DNA of 64,000 bases from contig NZ_BPQV01000007.1 in assembly GCF_022179465.1 (NCBI RefSeq), positions 62,001 to 126,000 on the forward strand, read 5' to 3'. The number at the start of each line of letters is the position of its first letter. Position 1 is the first letter of the stretch. Under the pieces are notes generated by a model. It ran no database searches and was not told the origin of the DNA. It saw nothing but the letters and a program-made list of their open reading frames with translations. This document shows positions 27,533-36,254 of this stretch, piece after piece. The DNA comes from Methylobacterium organophilum (GTDB lineage: Bacteria > Pseudomonadota > Alphaproteobacteria > Rhizobiales > Beijerinckiaceae). The position numbers and the translations under genes are program-made.

Positions 27533-28234
27533 ATGCGCGTACTTCTGATCGAGGACGACAGCGCCACGGCGCAGAGCATCGAGTTGATGCTGAAGTCCGA
27601 AAACTTCAACACGTATACGACGGACCTCGGCGAAGAGGGCGTCGATCTCGGCAAGCTCTATGACTACGACATCATTCTCCTCGACCTGAACCTGCCCGAC
27701 ATGTCGGGCTACGAGGTGCTTCGCTCGCTGCGCGTCGCCAAGGTGAAGACGCCGATCCTGATCCTGTCGGGCATGGCGGGCATCGAGGACAAGGTGAAGG
27801 GTCTCGGTTTCGGCGCCGACGACTATCTCACCAAGCCCTTCCACAAGGACGAGCTGGTCGCACGCATCCACGCCATCGTGCGCCGCTCGAAGGGTCACGC
27901 CCAGTCGGTGATCACCACCGGCGACCTCATCGTGAACCTCGACCAGAAGACCGTCGAGGTCTCCGGCAGCCGGGTGCATCTCACCGGCAAGGAATATCAG
28001 ATGCTGGAGCTGCTCTCGCTCCGGAAGGGCACGACACTCACCAAGGAGATGTTCCTCAACCATCTCTACGGCGGCATGGACGAGCCCGAGCTCAAGATCA
28101 TCGACGTGTTCATCTGCAAGCTCCGCAAGAAGCTCGCCAATGCCAGCCAGGGCAAGAACTACATCGAGACGGTCTGGGGCCGCGGCTACGTGCTGCGCGA
28201 GCCCATGGAAGGCGAGGAACGCATCGCGGTCTGA
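27533..28234 (+). CDS. ctrA: Cell-cycle response regulator CtrA
   Basis: A 233-residue OmpR-type response regulator that controls DNA replication, division and flagellar genes in alphaproteobacteria. The receiver domain is at 1-118 with phospho-acceptor Asp51 ([15 protein letters not shown]) and Lys in TKPFHKDEL. The winged helix is at 125-225 with [14 protein letters not shown] and [10 protein letters not shown], characteristic of CtrA. The last residues are RIAV; Caulobacter CtrA ends in two alanines used for ClpXP turnover, so degradation may differ. A terminator follows. Confidence 0.97.
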   Translation: MRVLLIEDDSATAQSIELMLKSENFNTYTTDLGEEGVDLGKLYDYDIILLDLNLPDMSGYEVLRSLRVAKVKTPILILSGMAGIEDKVKGLGFGADDYLTKPFHKDELVARIHAIVRRSKGHAQSVITTGDLIVNLDQKTVEVSGSRVHLTGKEYQMLELLSLRKGTTLTKEMFLNHLYGGMDEPELKIIDVFICKLRKKLANASQGKNYIETVWGRGYVLREPMEGEERIAV

Positions 28235-28273
28235 CGCGGCGCCCGAAGGCCCCCTCCCCTCGCAACCGAAGAG

Positions 28274-28296
28274 CCCCGCCCTGGCGGGGTTTTTTG
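28274..28296 (+). terminator. Intrinsic terminator after ctrA
   Basis: CCCCGCC (28274-28280), loop CTG, and GGCGGGG followed by a six-T tract. It lies about 40 bases after the ctrA stop and before the convergent cheR. Confidence 0.9.
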
Positions 28297-28410
28297 CGTT
28301 CCGGGAGCCTCCGCCGGAAGCGTGGCCCGGAGACGCGAAAAAGGCTGGATGCCCGAGGCGATCCGGCCCGTTCGTCGTAAGTGAAAAACCGGACGCGTCC
28401 CGGGAGCCGG

Positions 28411-29283
28411 TCAGAAGCCGGCGGCGAGCCTGAGAGGCGTGACGGTCGCCGGGCGCGGGGTCGCCGAAGACGCCCCCGACTGCCGATAGAGGCCGCGATG
28501 ATCGGGGTCCGGCACCAGGGCGTCAGTGAGCCCGATCACCGTCTCGGCCGCGCCAAGCAGCACCGCCCCATCCGGCGCCAGGGCCCGGGACAGGCGCCGC
28601 AGCACGTCGCCCTTGGTCGCCGCATCGAAATAGATCAGCACGTTGCGGCAGTAGATGACGTCGAACTGCCCGAGTTGCTCGAAGGGCTGCAGCAGGTTGA
28701 GCGGCCGGAAATCGATCATCCGGGCGAGGCTCGGGGTGATCTGCCACTGGTCGCCGACCTGCGAGAAGTACTTCACGAGAAGCTGCACCGGCAGGCCGCG
28801 CTGCACCTCGAAATGGCTGTAGAGGCCGAGCTTGGCCCGCTCCAGCATCTCGGTCGAAAGGTCGGTGGCGACGATCTCGACGGACCAGCCGGCAAGCGCG
28901 GCAGAGGCCTGGTCGATGAGCATGGCCAGCGAGTAGGGCTCCTGCCCGCTGGAAGCCGCCGCCGACCAGATCCGCAGTCGGCGCGTCGCGGCACGCGCCG
29001 CGATAGCACGGGGCAGCAGCACGTCCTTGAACAGGTCGAAGGGCACGCGGTCCCGGAAAAAGAACGTCTCGTTGGTGGTCATCGCCTCCACGACGGCGCG
29101 CTCGATGGCGCTGTCGCGGGAGATACGCAGAGCACCGACGAGGTTGCTCAGGGAGGCAAGGCCGAAACGCCGGCAGACCGGCGTGAGACGGCTGTCGATC
29201 AGGTAGCGCTTCTCCGCCCCGAGAGCCAGGCCGGAGCGCTGCTTGAGGTAGTCCCTCAGGAAATCGAATTCAGCATCGGTCAC
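28411..29283 (-). CDS. cheR: Chemotaxis protein methyltransferase CheR
   Basis: A 290-residue SAM-dependent methyltransferase that methylates glutamates of chemoreceptors. The N-terminal helical domain (FDFLRDYLKQRSGLALG) covers 1-75. The catalytic domain shows NETFFFRDRVPFDLF, the SAM loop in RIWSAAASSGQEPYSLAM, and VIYCRNVLIYFD. Its start overlaps the cheB stop by 4 bases, so they are translationally coupled. It is the last gene of the che cluster. Confidence 0.97.
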   Translation of the reverse strand: MTDAEFDFLRDYLKQRSGLALGAEKRYLIDSRLTPVCRRFGLASLSNLVGALRISRDSAIERAVVEAMTTNETFFFRDRVPFDLFKDVLLPRAIAARAATRRLRIWSAAASSGQEPYSLAMLIDQASAALAGWSVEIVATDLSTEMLERAKLGLYSHFEVQRGLPVQLLVKYFSQVGDQWQITPSLARMIDFRPLNLLQPFEQLGQFDVIYCRNVLIYFDAATKGDVLRRLSRALAPDGAVLLGAAETVIGLTDALVPDPDHRGLYRQSGASSATPRPATVTPLRLAAGF

Positions 29284-30446
29284 TGGCCCTGCCCCCCCAA
29301 TGCGGCGCGAAGGGCCGGTCCGATCTCAGGGAGCGGCAGGACGGAATGGGCGAGGCCGGCCTTGGCGACGCTGCCGGGCATGCCCCACACGGTGCTCGTC
29401 GCCTCGTCCTGGGCCAGCACGAGGCCGCCGGCATTGCCGAGGGCGCGCACGCCCGCCGTGCCGTCGGCGCCCATGCCGGTGAGGATGACGCTCACGGTGG
29501 CGCCGCCGAACACGTTCACGGCGTCGAGGAACAGCACGTCGACGGCGGGCCGGCAGAAATTCACCGGGGGACCGTCATCGAGGCGCAGCACCGGCTCGCC
29601 CACGCTGCCGGAGATCCGCATGTGGCGGCCGCCCGGAGCAACGTAGATCCGGCCGGGCACGACACGCTCGTCGGCTTTCCCTTCCGCCGCCGGCAGCCCG
29701 GTGCGGGCGCCGAGATGCTCGGCGAAAACGGCGGTGAAGACCGGCGGCATGTGCTGCACGATCAACACGGGCACGGTGCGGAGCGTGGCCGCGCCGATCC
29801 GCTCCAGGGTCTCGCCCACGGCCTTGGGGCCGCCGGTGGAGGAGCCGATCAGCAGGCAGCGCGGCTGGGTGAAGGCCCGCGGCTTCTGGCGCAGCGCGAT
29901 CGGAGCCGACGGCTTGGCCGCCGCGGGGACCGGCACCGCGACGGGCTGGTGGGCGGAGAGTGCGGGCGACGGGCCGGTCCCGACGCGCCGCCGGGCCCTA
30001 CGGGCGCCGAAGATCTTGATTCGCTCGATCAAGTCCGCGCGGAACGCGTCCGAAGTGGTGACGCCCCGGTTGCTCTCCGGCTTCGGGATGTAGTCCACGG
30101 CGCCGAGCGACAGGCAGCGCAGGGAGATGTCCGCGTTGCGCTGCGTCAGCGTCGACATCATTACGACCTGCAGCCCAGGGGCGCGGGCAAGCATCAGCGG
30201 CAGCGCCTGGGTGCCGTCGAGCTCCGGCATGTCGATGTCGAGGAGCACGATGTCGGGGTCGTGACGGGTGAGTCCGTCCAGGGCGAGGCGGCCGTTGGAG
30301 GCCGTGGCCACCACCTCGAATCCGGCCTCGCCGAGCCAGCGGGACACCAAGCCCCGTACCACCGCGGAATCGTCCGCGATCATCACACGGATCGCATGGC
30401 CTGCCGAAGTGGACGTCGGATGGGACGCTGCGACAGCTGCGGCCAT
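29280..30446 (-). CDS. cheB: Chemotaxis methylesterase/deamidase CheB
   Basis: A 388-residue two-domain enzyme. The receiver domain is at about 18-135 with Asp70 (LLDIDMPELDG). A linker of about 60 residues follows. The catalytic domain, from about 195, has the GSSTGGP nucleophile motif (Ser), VQHMPP (His) and TGMGADG (Asp). It removes methyl groups from receptors and deamidates glutamines. The N-terminal 17 residues before the receiver are unusual, and a later start cannot be excluded. Confidence 0.97.
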   Translation of the reverse strand: MAAAVAASHPTSTSAGHAIRVMIADDSAVVRGLVSRWLGEAGFEVVATASNGRLALDGLTRHDPDIVLLDIDMPELDGTQALPLMLARAPGLQVVMMSTLTQRNADISLRCLSLGAVDYIPKPESNRGVTTSDAFRADLIERIKIFGARRARRRVGTGPSPALSAHQPVAVPVPAAAKPSAPIALRQKPRAFTQPRCLLIGSSTGGPKAVGETLERIGAATLRTVPVLIVQHMPPVFTAVFAEHLGARTGLPAAEGKADERVVPGRIYVAPGGRHMRISGSVGEPVLRLDDGPPVNFCRPAVDVLFLDAVNVFGGATVSVILTGMGADGTAGVRALGNAGGLVLAQDEATSTVWGMPGSVAKAGLAHSVLPLPEIGPALRAALGGQGQ

Positions 30447-30510
30447 GAGGATGTGCGCCCCGATTTACACAAGAAAGGCCGGCGTGAGCCCGCCGGCGGG
30501 ACACGTCAGG

Positions 30511-30897
30511 TCAGGCGGCTTCCGCGGTGGCGCCGAAGCCGACCTGTTCGAGCTTCGCCACGACGATGTCGCGGTCGAAGGGCTTCATGATGTACTCGTC
30601 GGCGCCGGCGCGCAGCGCGCGGGCGATCGCGCCGACATCGTTCTCCGTGGTGCAGAACAGCACCTTCGGCAGATGGCCACCCTCCGTCAGGCGCAGGGCG
30701 CGCAGGAACTCGTAGCCGTCCATCTTCGGCATGTTCCAGTCGAGCAGGATCAGCTCGGGCATGGTGGCCGCGCAGAGTTCCAGCGCCCGCTCGCCGTCCT
30801 CCGCGTCGCTCACCTTGAAGTTCTGCATCTCCAGGATGCGGCGCGCGACCTTCCGGATCACGGCGGAATCGTCGACGACGAGGGCGGTTCTCATCAT
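30511..30897 (-). CDS. cheY: CheY-like single-domain response regulator
   Basis: A 128-residue stand-alone receiver. The acidic pair VVDDSAVIR starts the fold; the phospho-acceptor is Asp53 in LLDWNMPKMDGYEF; the switch Thr (CTTEND) and the Lys in MKPFDRD are present. It probably carries the signal from CheA to a flagellar motor or other output, although DWNMPKMDG-type receivers also act as phosphate sinks. It lies 24 bases after cheW. Confidence 0.93.
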   Translation of the reverse strand: MMRTALVVDDSAVIRKVARRILEMQNFKVSDAEDGERALELCAATMPELILLDWNMPKMDGYEFLRALRLTEGGHLPKVLFCTTENDVGAIARALRAGADEYIMKPFDRDIVVAKLEQVGFGATAEAA

Positions 30898-30920
30898 TCC
30901 ACTCCGATCGCGTGCGTCCT

Positions 30921-31430
30921 TCAGGCAGCCCCGGCCTTCGCGGTCTCGCCGAAGGCGAGCAGAGCGACAACGTCGAGGATTACGAGCAGGCGGCCGTCGA
31001 GGCGGTGCACGCCCGTGGCGAGGCTGCGCCAGCGGGCATCGAGGTTGATCGGCACGGGCTCGAAGGTGTCTTGCCCGAGCTTCAGCACCTCGCCGACACC
31101 GTCGACGATGAGCGCGAAAGTTTCGCCCGCCTGCTCCAGGCCGATCGCCATGGAGGCGGCCCCCGGCTCGCGGTCGGGCATGCGCAGGCGGCGGCGCAGG
31201 CAGAGCGCCGTCACCACGCGGCCGCGCAGGTTGAGAAGGCCGACGATCTCCGGCGGGCTCAGCGGCACCGGCGTCACGCCCGCCGGCACGAAGACGTCGT
31301 GGACCCGGTCGATCGGCAGACCGAACATCGTCTCGCCGACGAAGACGGTGACGAAATCCGAGGTCTCGGACGAGACGTTGGTGTTGGCGGCCTGCATGGC
31401 GTCGTGTCTCCGGTCGGTCGTCTCGGACAT
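30921..31430 (-). CDS. cheW: Chemotaxis coupling protein CheW
   Basis: A 169-residue CheW-domain protein linking receptors to CheA. The domain starts after a 25-residue Ser/Thr/Asn-rich extension: FVTVFVGETMFGLPIDRVHDVF, then LLNLRGRVVTALCLRRRL and FALIVDGVGEVL. The ATG at 31430 begins one base after the cheA TGA, so translation is coupled. An internal start at residue 12 is possible. Confidence 0.95.
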   Translation of the reverse strand: MSETTDRRHDAMQAANTNVSSETSDFVTVFVGETMFGLPIDRVHDVFVPAGVTPVPLSPPEIVGLLNLRGRVVTALCLRRRLRMPDREPGAASMAIGLEQAGETFALIVDGVGEVLKLGQDTFEPVPINLDARWRSLATGVHRLDGRLLVILDVVALLAFGETAKAGAA

Positions 31431-31431
31431 C

Positions 31432-34143
31432 TCAGGCAGCCTTCGAGAGTTCGGCGGCGTCGATCTCCGACAGGGCCGCGACGAGGCCGCTGCGGTCGAA
31501 CTTCGCCACGAGGTCGCTGATGGACAGGCGACGGGCCTGCTCCACCGTGTCCTGGCCGATGGTGCCGGCGAGCGCCACGACGGGCAGCGCCGCGATCCGG
31601 CCGCCGAGATCGCGCATCTCGGCCACGAGTTCGAAGCCGCCGCGGCCCGGCATCTCCAGGTCGCTGACCACCAGGTCGATCCGCTCGTTCGCCTTGAGCT
31701 GGGCGAGGGCGTCGTCGGCGCCGGTAGCCGTGATCACCGCGTAGCCCGCGGCCTTGAGCACCGGCGTGAGCATGTCGCGGAAGAAGGCGGAATCGTCGAC
31801 GAGGAGCAGGGTCGGCGTCTTGCGGGCGGCCGGCCGCTGCGGGCCGCGGGCCCAGTCGTCGTAGGCCAGCGGCAGGAAGTGGGCGATGTTGATGATGTCC
31901 GTCGCCCGGCCCCGCAGCACCGCCGAGCCGATGAGATCGGAACGCTCGGCGGAGATCTCGATGTCGAGGCGCTCCTCGACGATGTCGACGATCTCGTCGA
32001 CCACGAGGCCCATGGCCCGGTCGCCATCCGAGAACACCACCAGCGCCTGCATGCCCTCCGAGCGGATCGCGATGCTGTCGTCGGCGGGCACCAGCGGCAT
32101 CAGGCGGCCGCGGTACTGGATGAGCGGACGCCCGCCCAGCCACTCGACCTTGGAGGCGTCGATCTCCTCCAGGCGCGTGACCAGAGAGAGCGGCACCGCC
32201 TTGAAGCCGTTCGAGCCCGCCTTGAACACCAGCAGCGTCGCCTTGGCGTCGGCGGTATCGGTCTCCTCGATCTCGGCATCCGTCGTCATGGCGCCGGACT
32301 GGGCGCTCTGGCTGACCTGACGGGCAACGCCATTCGGGTCGATGATGAGCACGACGGCGCCGTCGCCGAGGATGGTGTTGCCGGCGAAGAGCGGCAGGTG
32401 GCGCAGCTTCGAGGACATCGGCTTCACGACGATCTCTTCCGTATGGAAGACCTCGTCGACGAGGATGCCGAAGCGCTGGCGGCCGACCTGGGCCACCACC
32501 ACGAAGCCCGATTCGTCCCCGGTCGCCGCGTCGGCGCTCTGGCCGTTGAGCAGACCGGTCAGGGTCACGATCGGCAGCAGGCGCTCACGCAGGCGCAGCA
32601 CGGGCGCGCCGTTGATGCGCTCCACCATGTTGGCGCCGCTGGTGCCCGATGTCTTGGCGTCGACCCGCACCAGTTCCAGCACCGCCACCTGCGGCAGGGC
32701 GAAGCGGTGGTCGCCGGCCTTCACGATGAGGGCCGCCACGATCGCCAGGGTGAGCGGGATCTTGATGGTGAAGGTGGTGCCCTTGCCGAATTCGGTGGCG
32801 ATGTCGATGACGCCGCCGATGGTCTCGATGTTGGTCTTGACCACGTCCATGCCGACGCCGCGGCCGGAGACGGAGGTCACCGCCTTGGCGGTCGAGAAGC
32901 CGGCGTGGAAGATGAACTTCGCGACCTGCGCGTCGGTCATCTTCTCGACCTCGGCGTGGCTCGCGATGCCGCGCTCCACCGCCTTGCGCCGGATGGCGGC
33001 GAGGTCCAGACCCTTGCCGTCGTCGGCGATCTCGATCGTGATCGTGCCGCCCTCGTGATAGGCGGAGAGGCGGATCGAGCCGCGCGGCGGCTTGCCGGCC
33101 TTGATGCGCTCGTTGGTGGACTCGATGCCGTGGTCGGCCGAGTTGCGCACCATGTGGGTCAGCGGGTCCTTGATGACCTCGAGCACCTGCCGGTCGAGCT
33201 CGGTCTCGGCGCCCTGCATCACCAGGTCGATGCCCTTGGACAATTCGGCCGAGAGATCGCGCACGACGCGGGGCAGCTTCTGCCAGGCGTTGCCGATCGG
33301 CTGCATGCGCGTCTTCATGACGCCTTCCTGCAGCTCGGCCGTGACGTGGGACAGGCGCTGCAGCGGGACCTTGTAGCTCGAATCCTCGTGGCGGCGGGCG
33401 ATCTCGAGGAGCTGGTTGCGGGTCAGCACCAGTTCCGACACCATCGTCATCAGATGCTCGATGGTGTCGACGTTCACGCGGATCGTCTGCACCTTCGAGA
33501 CGGCGGTCTCGCCTTCCGAGGACGGGGCCTCGGCCCGCTCGGCCTTCTCAGGCCGGGGAGCAGGCGCGTGGACGGGTTCCGGGGCCGGCGCGCTGGCAGC
33601 GACGGGCGGCGGGGCCAGTTCCTCGGCGGCGGGGAACTCGTCCGGGCCGGGCGCTTCCATGAAGGCGCGCTCCAGCTCTTCCAGCGAGACCTCGCCGGGC
33701 TTCATCTCGCGGGCGGGCTCCGGCGGCGGAGGCGGCGGCGCGACAGGGGCGGCAGCGACCGGGGGCTCCTCCTCGCCGGCCATCTTCTCCAGGGCGCCGA
33801 TCAGATCCTGATCGCTGCCGGCGGGCTCGGAGCCGCTCGCCTCCAGATCCGCGAGAATGGCCTTGAGACGATCCAGGGTCGCCAGGATCAGCGTCACCGA
33901 GGCGCCGCTCACCGGATAACCGTCGCGGAAGCGGCCCATCAGGGTTTCGGCGGCATGCGCCAGGGCTTCCAGGCGCGGGAGCCCGAGGAAGCCACAGGTT
34001 CCCTTGATGGTGTGGACCAACCTAAAAATGTTACGCAGAATTTGCTGGTTGTTGGGGTCCTGCTCGAACCGAACCAGTTCCGCGTCAACCGTATCGAGGT
34101 GTTCCGCGCTCTCCGTGAGGAACTCTCGCAGAAGGTCGTCCAT
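31432..34143 (-). CDS. cheA: Hybrid chemotaxis kinase CheA with two CheW domains and a receiver
   Basis: A 903-residue histidine kinase. In order: an Hpt domain with phospho-His44 in HTIKGTCGFLG; a Pro/Ala/Glu linker (about 130-230); the dimerisation and HATPase region (about 240-470) with HMVRNSADHGIE, DDGKGLD and SVSGRGVGMDVV; a first CheW-like regulatory domain (480-620); a second CheW-like domain (650-770); and a C-terminal receiver (785-895) with VSDLEMPG. The ATG at 34143 gives the family N-terminus MDDLLREFL. The fusion of two CheW units and a receiver makes it longer than the E. coli protein and suggests internal phospho-flow. Confidence 0.96.
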   Translation of the reverse strand: MDDLLREFLTESAEHLDTVDAELVRFEQDPNNQQILRNIFRLVHTIKGTCGFLGLPRLEALAHAAETLMGRFRDGYPVSGASVTLILATLDRLKAILADLEASGSEPAGSDQDLIGALEKMAGEEEPPVAAAPVAPPPPPPEPAREMKPGEVSLEELERAFMEAPGPDEFPAAEELAPPPVAASAPAPEPVHAPAPRPEKAERAEAPSSEGETAVSKVQTIRVNVDTIEHLMTMVSELVLTRNQLLEIARRHEDSSYKVPLQRLSHVTAELQEGVMKTRMQPIGNAWQKLPRVVRDLSAELSKGIDLVMQGAETELDRQVLEVIKDPLTHMVRNSADHGIESTNERIKAGKPPRGSIRLSAYHEGGTITIEIADDGKGLDLAAIRRKAVERGIASHAEVEKMTDAQVAKFIFHAGFSTAKAVTSVSGRGVGMDVVKTNIETIGGVIDIATEFGKGTTFTIKIPLTLAIVAALIVKAGDHRFALPQVAVLELVRVDAKTSGTSGANMVERINGAPVLRLRERLLPIVTLTGLLNGQSADAATGDESGFVVVAQVGRQRFGILVDEVFHTEEIVVKPMSSKLRHLPLFAGNTILGDGAVVLIIDPNGVARQVSQSAQSGAMTTDAEIEETDTADAKATLLVFKAGSNGFKAVPLSLVTRLEEIDASKVEWLGGRPLIQYRGRLMPLVPADDSIAIRSEGMQALVVFSDGDRAMGLVVDEIVDIVEERLDIEISAERSDLIGSAVLRGRATDIINIAHFLPLAYDDWARGPQRPAARKTPTLLLVDDSAFFRDMLTPVLKAAGYAVITATGADDALAQLKANERIDLVVSDLEMPGRGGFELVAEMRDLGGRIAALPVVALAGTIGQDTVEQARRLSISDLVAKFDRSGLVAALSEIDAAELSKAA

Positions 34144-34275
34144 TGCCGGGTACTCGTCACGCACACGAAGAGCCGTGCAAGGGGGACGATGACGCAAAGG
34201 CGTTAGTGAAGCGTTGCTGCTACGTCTCGATTTGCAAGCGGATAGCCTCTTCCTCGGTGATGTTTTTCAGTCATT

Positions 34276-35013
34276 TCACGCCAGCAGCGTGTCCGGCGGA
34301 GAACTGTCGGACGGGCGGGCGTCCTCGCTGCTCGCCGGAGCCGACGGCGCGGCAGGCTCGGCCGAGGCGGCGAGCGGATGCGAGCGGATGATGACCTCGC
34401 CGTCCTCGAGGGTGAAGGTGACACCCATGCCGGCGGCCCGGGCCACGAGGCCGGAATAGTAAGGGACGATCCCGTGGGAATCGACGGTGCCGCCCTCCGG
34501 CGTACCGGCGATCAGCTCCTCGACATGAGGCGGGATGCGGGCATGGCTGCCCTTGGAGCGCAGCACGAACGCGGGCGCGTCGCCGTCGCCGCTCACCTTC
34601 ACGTCGATGGTACCGCCGCGGGGGATCGAGGTGGCGGCGATGACGACGAGATTTAAGAGAAGCTTGACCTTGTTCTTGGGGAACAAGGCCTGCGGCGCGC
34701 TCCAGCTCAGTTGCGTCTTTTCGTCGGCATACATCGCCCGGGAGACCTTCTCCGCGTCGGCGAGATCGATCGAGGCGCCGGCCGAGCCGGCGGCACCGAA
34801 GGCGATGCGTACGAACTGCACCCGGGCCGAGGCGGTGCGCGCGCTCTTGCGGATCAGGTCGAGGGCAAAATCCCGCATGCTCGGATCGTTGTCATCCTCC
34901 AGCACCTCGAGACCGTTCACGATCGCGCCGATGGGGCTGATCACGTCGTGGCAGATGCGCGAGCAGAGAAGCGCGGAGAGATCGAGGGCGTCGAGATTCA
35001 CGGTCGTGGTCAT
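34276..35013 (-). CDS. chpT: Histidine phosphotransferase ChpT
   Basis: A 245-residue protein of the ChpT family (DUF2328), which passes phosphate from CckA to CtrA and CpdR. The DHp-like part at 10-75 has the phospho-acceptor His22 in SRICHDVISPIGAIVNGLE; the pseudo-ATPase part follows (KVKLLLNLVVIAATSIPRGG), without the nucleotide-binding boxes. The last 35 residues are a Pro/Ala/Ser-rich tail absent from typical ChpT. It lies 7 kb from ctrA and directly upstream of the che genes on the same strand. Confidence 0.93.
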   Translation of the reverse strand: MTTTVNLDALDLSALLCSRICHDVISPIGAIVNGLEVLEDDNDPSMRDFALDLIRKSARTASARVQFVRIAFGAAGSAGASIDLADAEKVSRAMYADEKTQLSWSAPQALFPKNKVKLLLNLVVIAATSIPRGGTIDVKVSGDGDAPAFVLRSKGSHARIPPHVEELIAGTPEGGTVDSHGIVPYYSGLVARAAGMGVTFTLEDGEVIIRSHPLAASAEPAAPSAPASSEDARPSDSSPPDTLLA

Positions 35014-35196
35014 GGCGCGCTCCGCCGAGATGCGGTGTCGGTCGAACCCGAAGGCCCCGGACGACCCGATGACGGGCCGGCGGGACGGGAGGGGCACCGA
35101 TAGACACCGATCGGTGGTTTGAAAAGCCATCGCTCTACCAGGATGACGGGCAAGAAGACGGTCGACAGCCCGGAGTGATCGGGGCATGACAGAGAT

Positions 35197-36144
35197 ATGT
35201 CTCCTCCAGCGCCACCGGCAGTCAGCGCCCAACCATCCACCGCCTCCCTCGGTTACGAGACCTGCGACGCGATCGCGGAGCGGCTTGCGGCCATCGCCTG
35301 CGAGGCCGGGGAGATCCTGCGCAGCTACCACGGCGGCGACTGCCCGCATCAGCTCAAGCCGGACGGCTCCCCCGCGAGCCTGGCGGATGCGCGCTCGGAG
35401 GCCTGCATCCTCGAGCGCCTGCACAAGGCCTGGCCCGGCATCCCGGTCGTGGCGGAGGAGACCTGCTGCGACGCCGCCTGCGCGCCCCTGTTCTTCCTGG
35501 TCGATCCCCTCGACGGCACCCGCGACTTCCTGGCGGGCAGCCAGCAATATTGCGTGAACATCTGCCTCGTCCGGGACAAGCGCCCGATCGCCTCGGCCGT
35601 CGCCGCGCCGGGCCTGTTCCGGGTCTGGTGCGCGGGGGATACGGCGCGCGAGGCGCCGATCCGCGAGGGGCGCCCGGCCGAATGGCATGCGGTCTCCGTC
35701 CGCGCCGCGCCGGGCGGGGGGCTCGTCGCCCTGGTGAGCCGCCGCCACGGCGACAGCGACACCGATGCCTGCCTCGAACGGCTGCCCATCGCGGAGCGGC
35801 GCGTCGCCTCCTCGGCCCTGAAGTTCTGCCTGATCGCGGCGGGCGAGGCCGACATCTATGTCCGCTGCGCCCCCACCATGGAATGGGACACCGCGGCGGG
35901 CGACCATGTGCTCACCGTCGCCGGCGGCCGGGTGCTGGGACCGGAGGGGGCGGAGGTCACCTACGGCCACCGTGCCCGCTTCTACCGGAACGGCCCCTTC
36001 GCGGCACTCGGCGACACGGCCTACGCGCCGCGCCTCGGCCTGCCCCGTGAGAGCGCGGTGAGCTATTTCGACCGGCGCCGCGCCGGCGAGGTCGAACCGC
36101 ACGGGCCTGTCGCCGAACAGGTTCCGAGCGTCACGTCAGCGTGA
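35197..36144 (+). CDS. cysQ: CysQ-like 3'(2'),5'-bisphosphate nucleotidase
   Basis: A 315-residue inositol-monophosphatase-fold phosphatase, probably hydrolysing PAP made during sulfate assimilation. Metal-site motifs are VVAEETC near residue 88 (in place of the usual EE), DPLDGTRDFLAG near residue 107, and WDTAAGDHVL near residue 228. The C-terminal 30 residues are an extension. The start at 35197 is the longest; the true one may be a few codons downstream. It is divergent from chpT. Inositol or fructose-bisphosphate phosphatase activity is the alternative. Confidence 0.85.
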   Translation: MSPPAPPAVSAQPSTASLGYETCDAIAERLAAIACEAGEILRSYHGGDCPHQLKPDGSPASLADARSEACILERLHKAWPGIPVVAEETCCDAACAPLFFLVDPLDGTRDFLAGSQQYCVNICLVRDKRPIASAVAAPGLFRVWCAGDTAREAPIREGRPAEWHAVSVRAAPGGGLVALVSRRHGDSDTDACLERLPIAERRVASSALKFCLIAAGEADIYVRCAPTMEWDTAAGDHVLTVAGGRVLGPEGAEVTYGHRARFYRNGPFAALGDTAYAPRLGLPRESAVSYFDRRRAGEVEPHGPVAEQVPSVTSA

Positions 36145-36157
36145 GCGTGACCGTCCG

Positions 36158-36172
36158 TTAACCATCTCTTGC
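36158..36172 (+). promoter_or_regulatory. Candidate CtrA-binding site before eipA
   Basis: TTAACCAT stands at 36158-36165 and reads as TTAA-N7-TTGC with the bases at 36169-36172, a near-match to the TTAA-N7-TTAA CtrA site. It lies about 90 bases upstream of the eipA ATG. The eipA orthologue in Brucella is reported to be activated by CtrA, which supports a real site. Confidence 0.6.
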
Positions 36173-36254
36173 ACCGATCCGACCCATAATGCGGCGAATC
36201 GGACGCGTTCCGCTCGCGGCACGCGGCCTGCCGCTGCAGCCGAGGAGGACCGAG

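Noticed and set aside
30268-34206. A 1,312-codon open frame on the plus strand across cheB, cheW and cheA
   Set aside because: It is the mirror of the chemotaxis genes, rich in Arg/Gly/His/Asp runs, with no ribosome site or domain.
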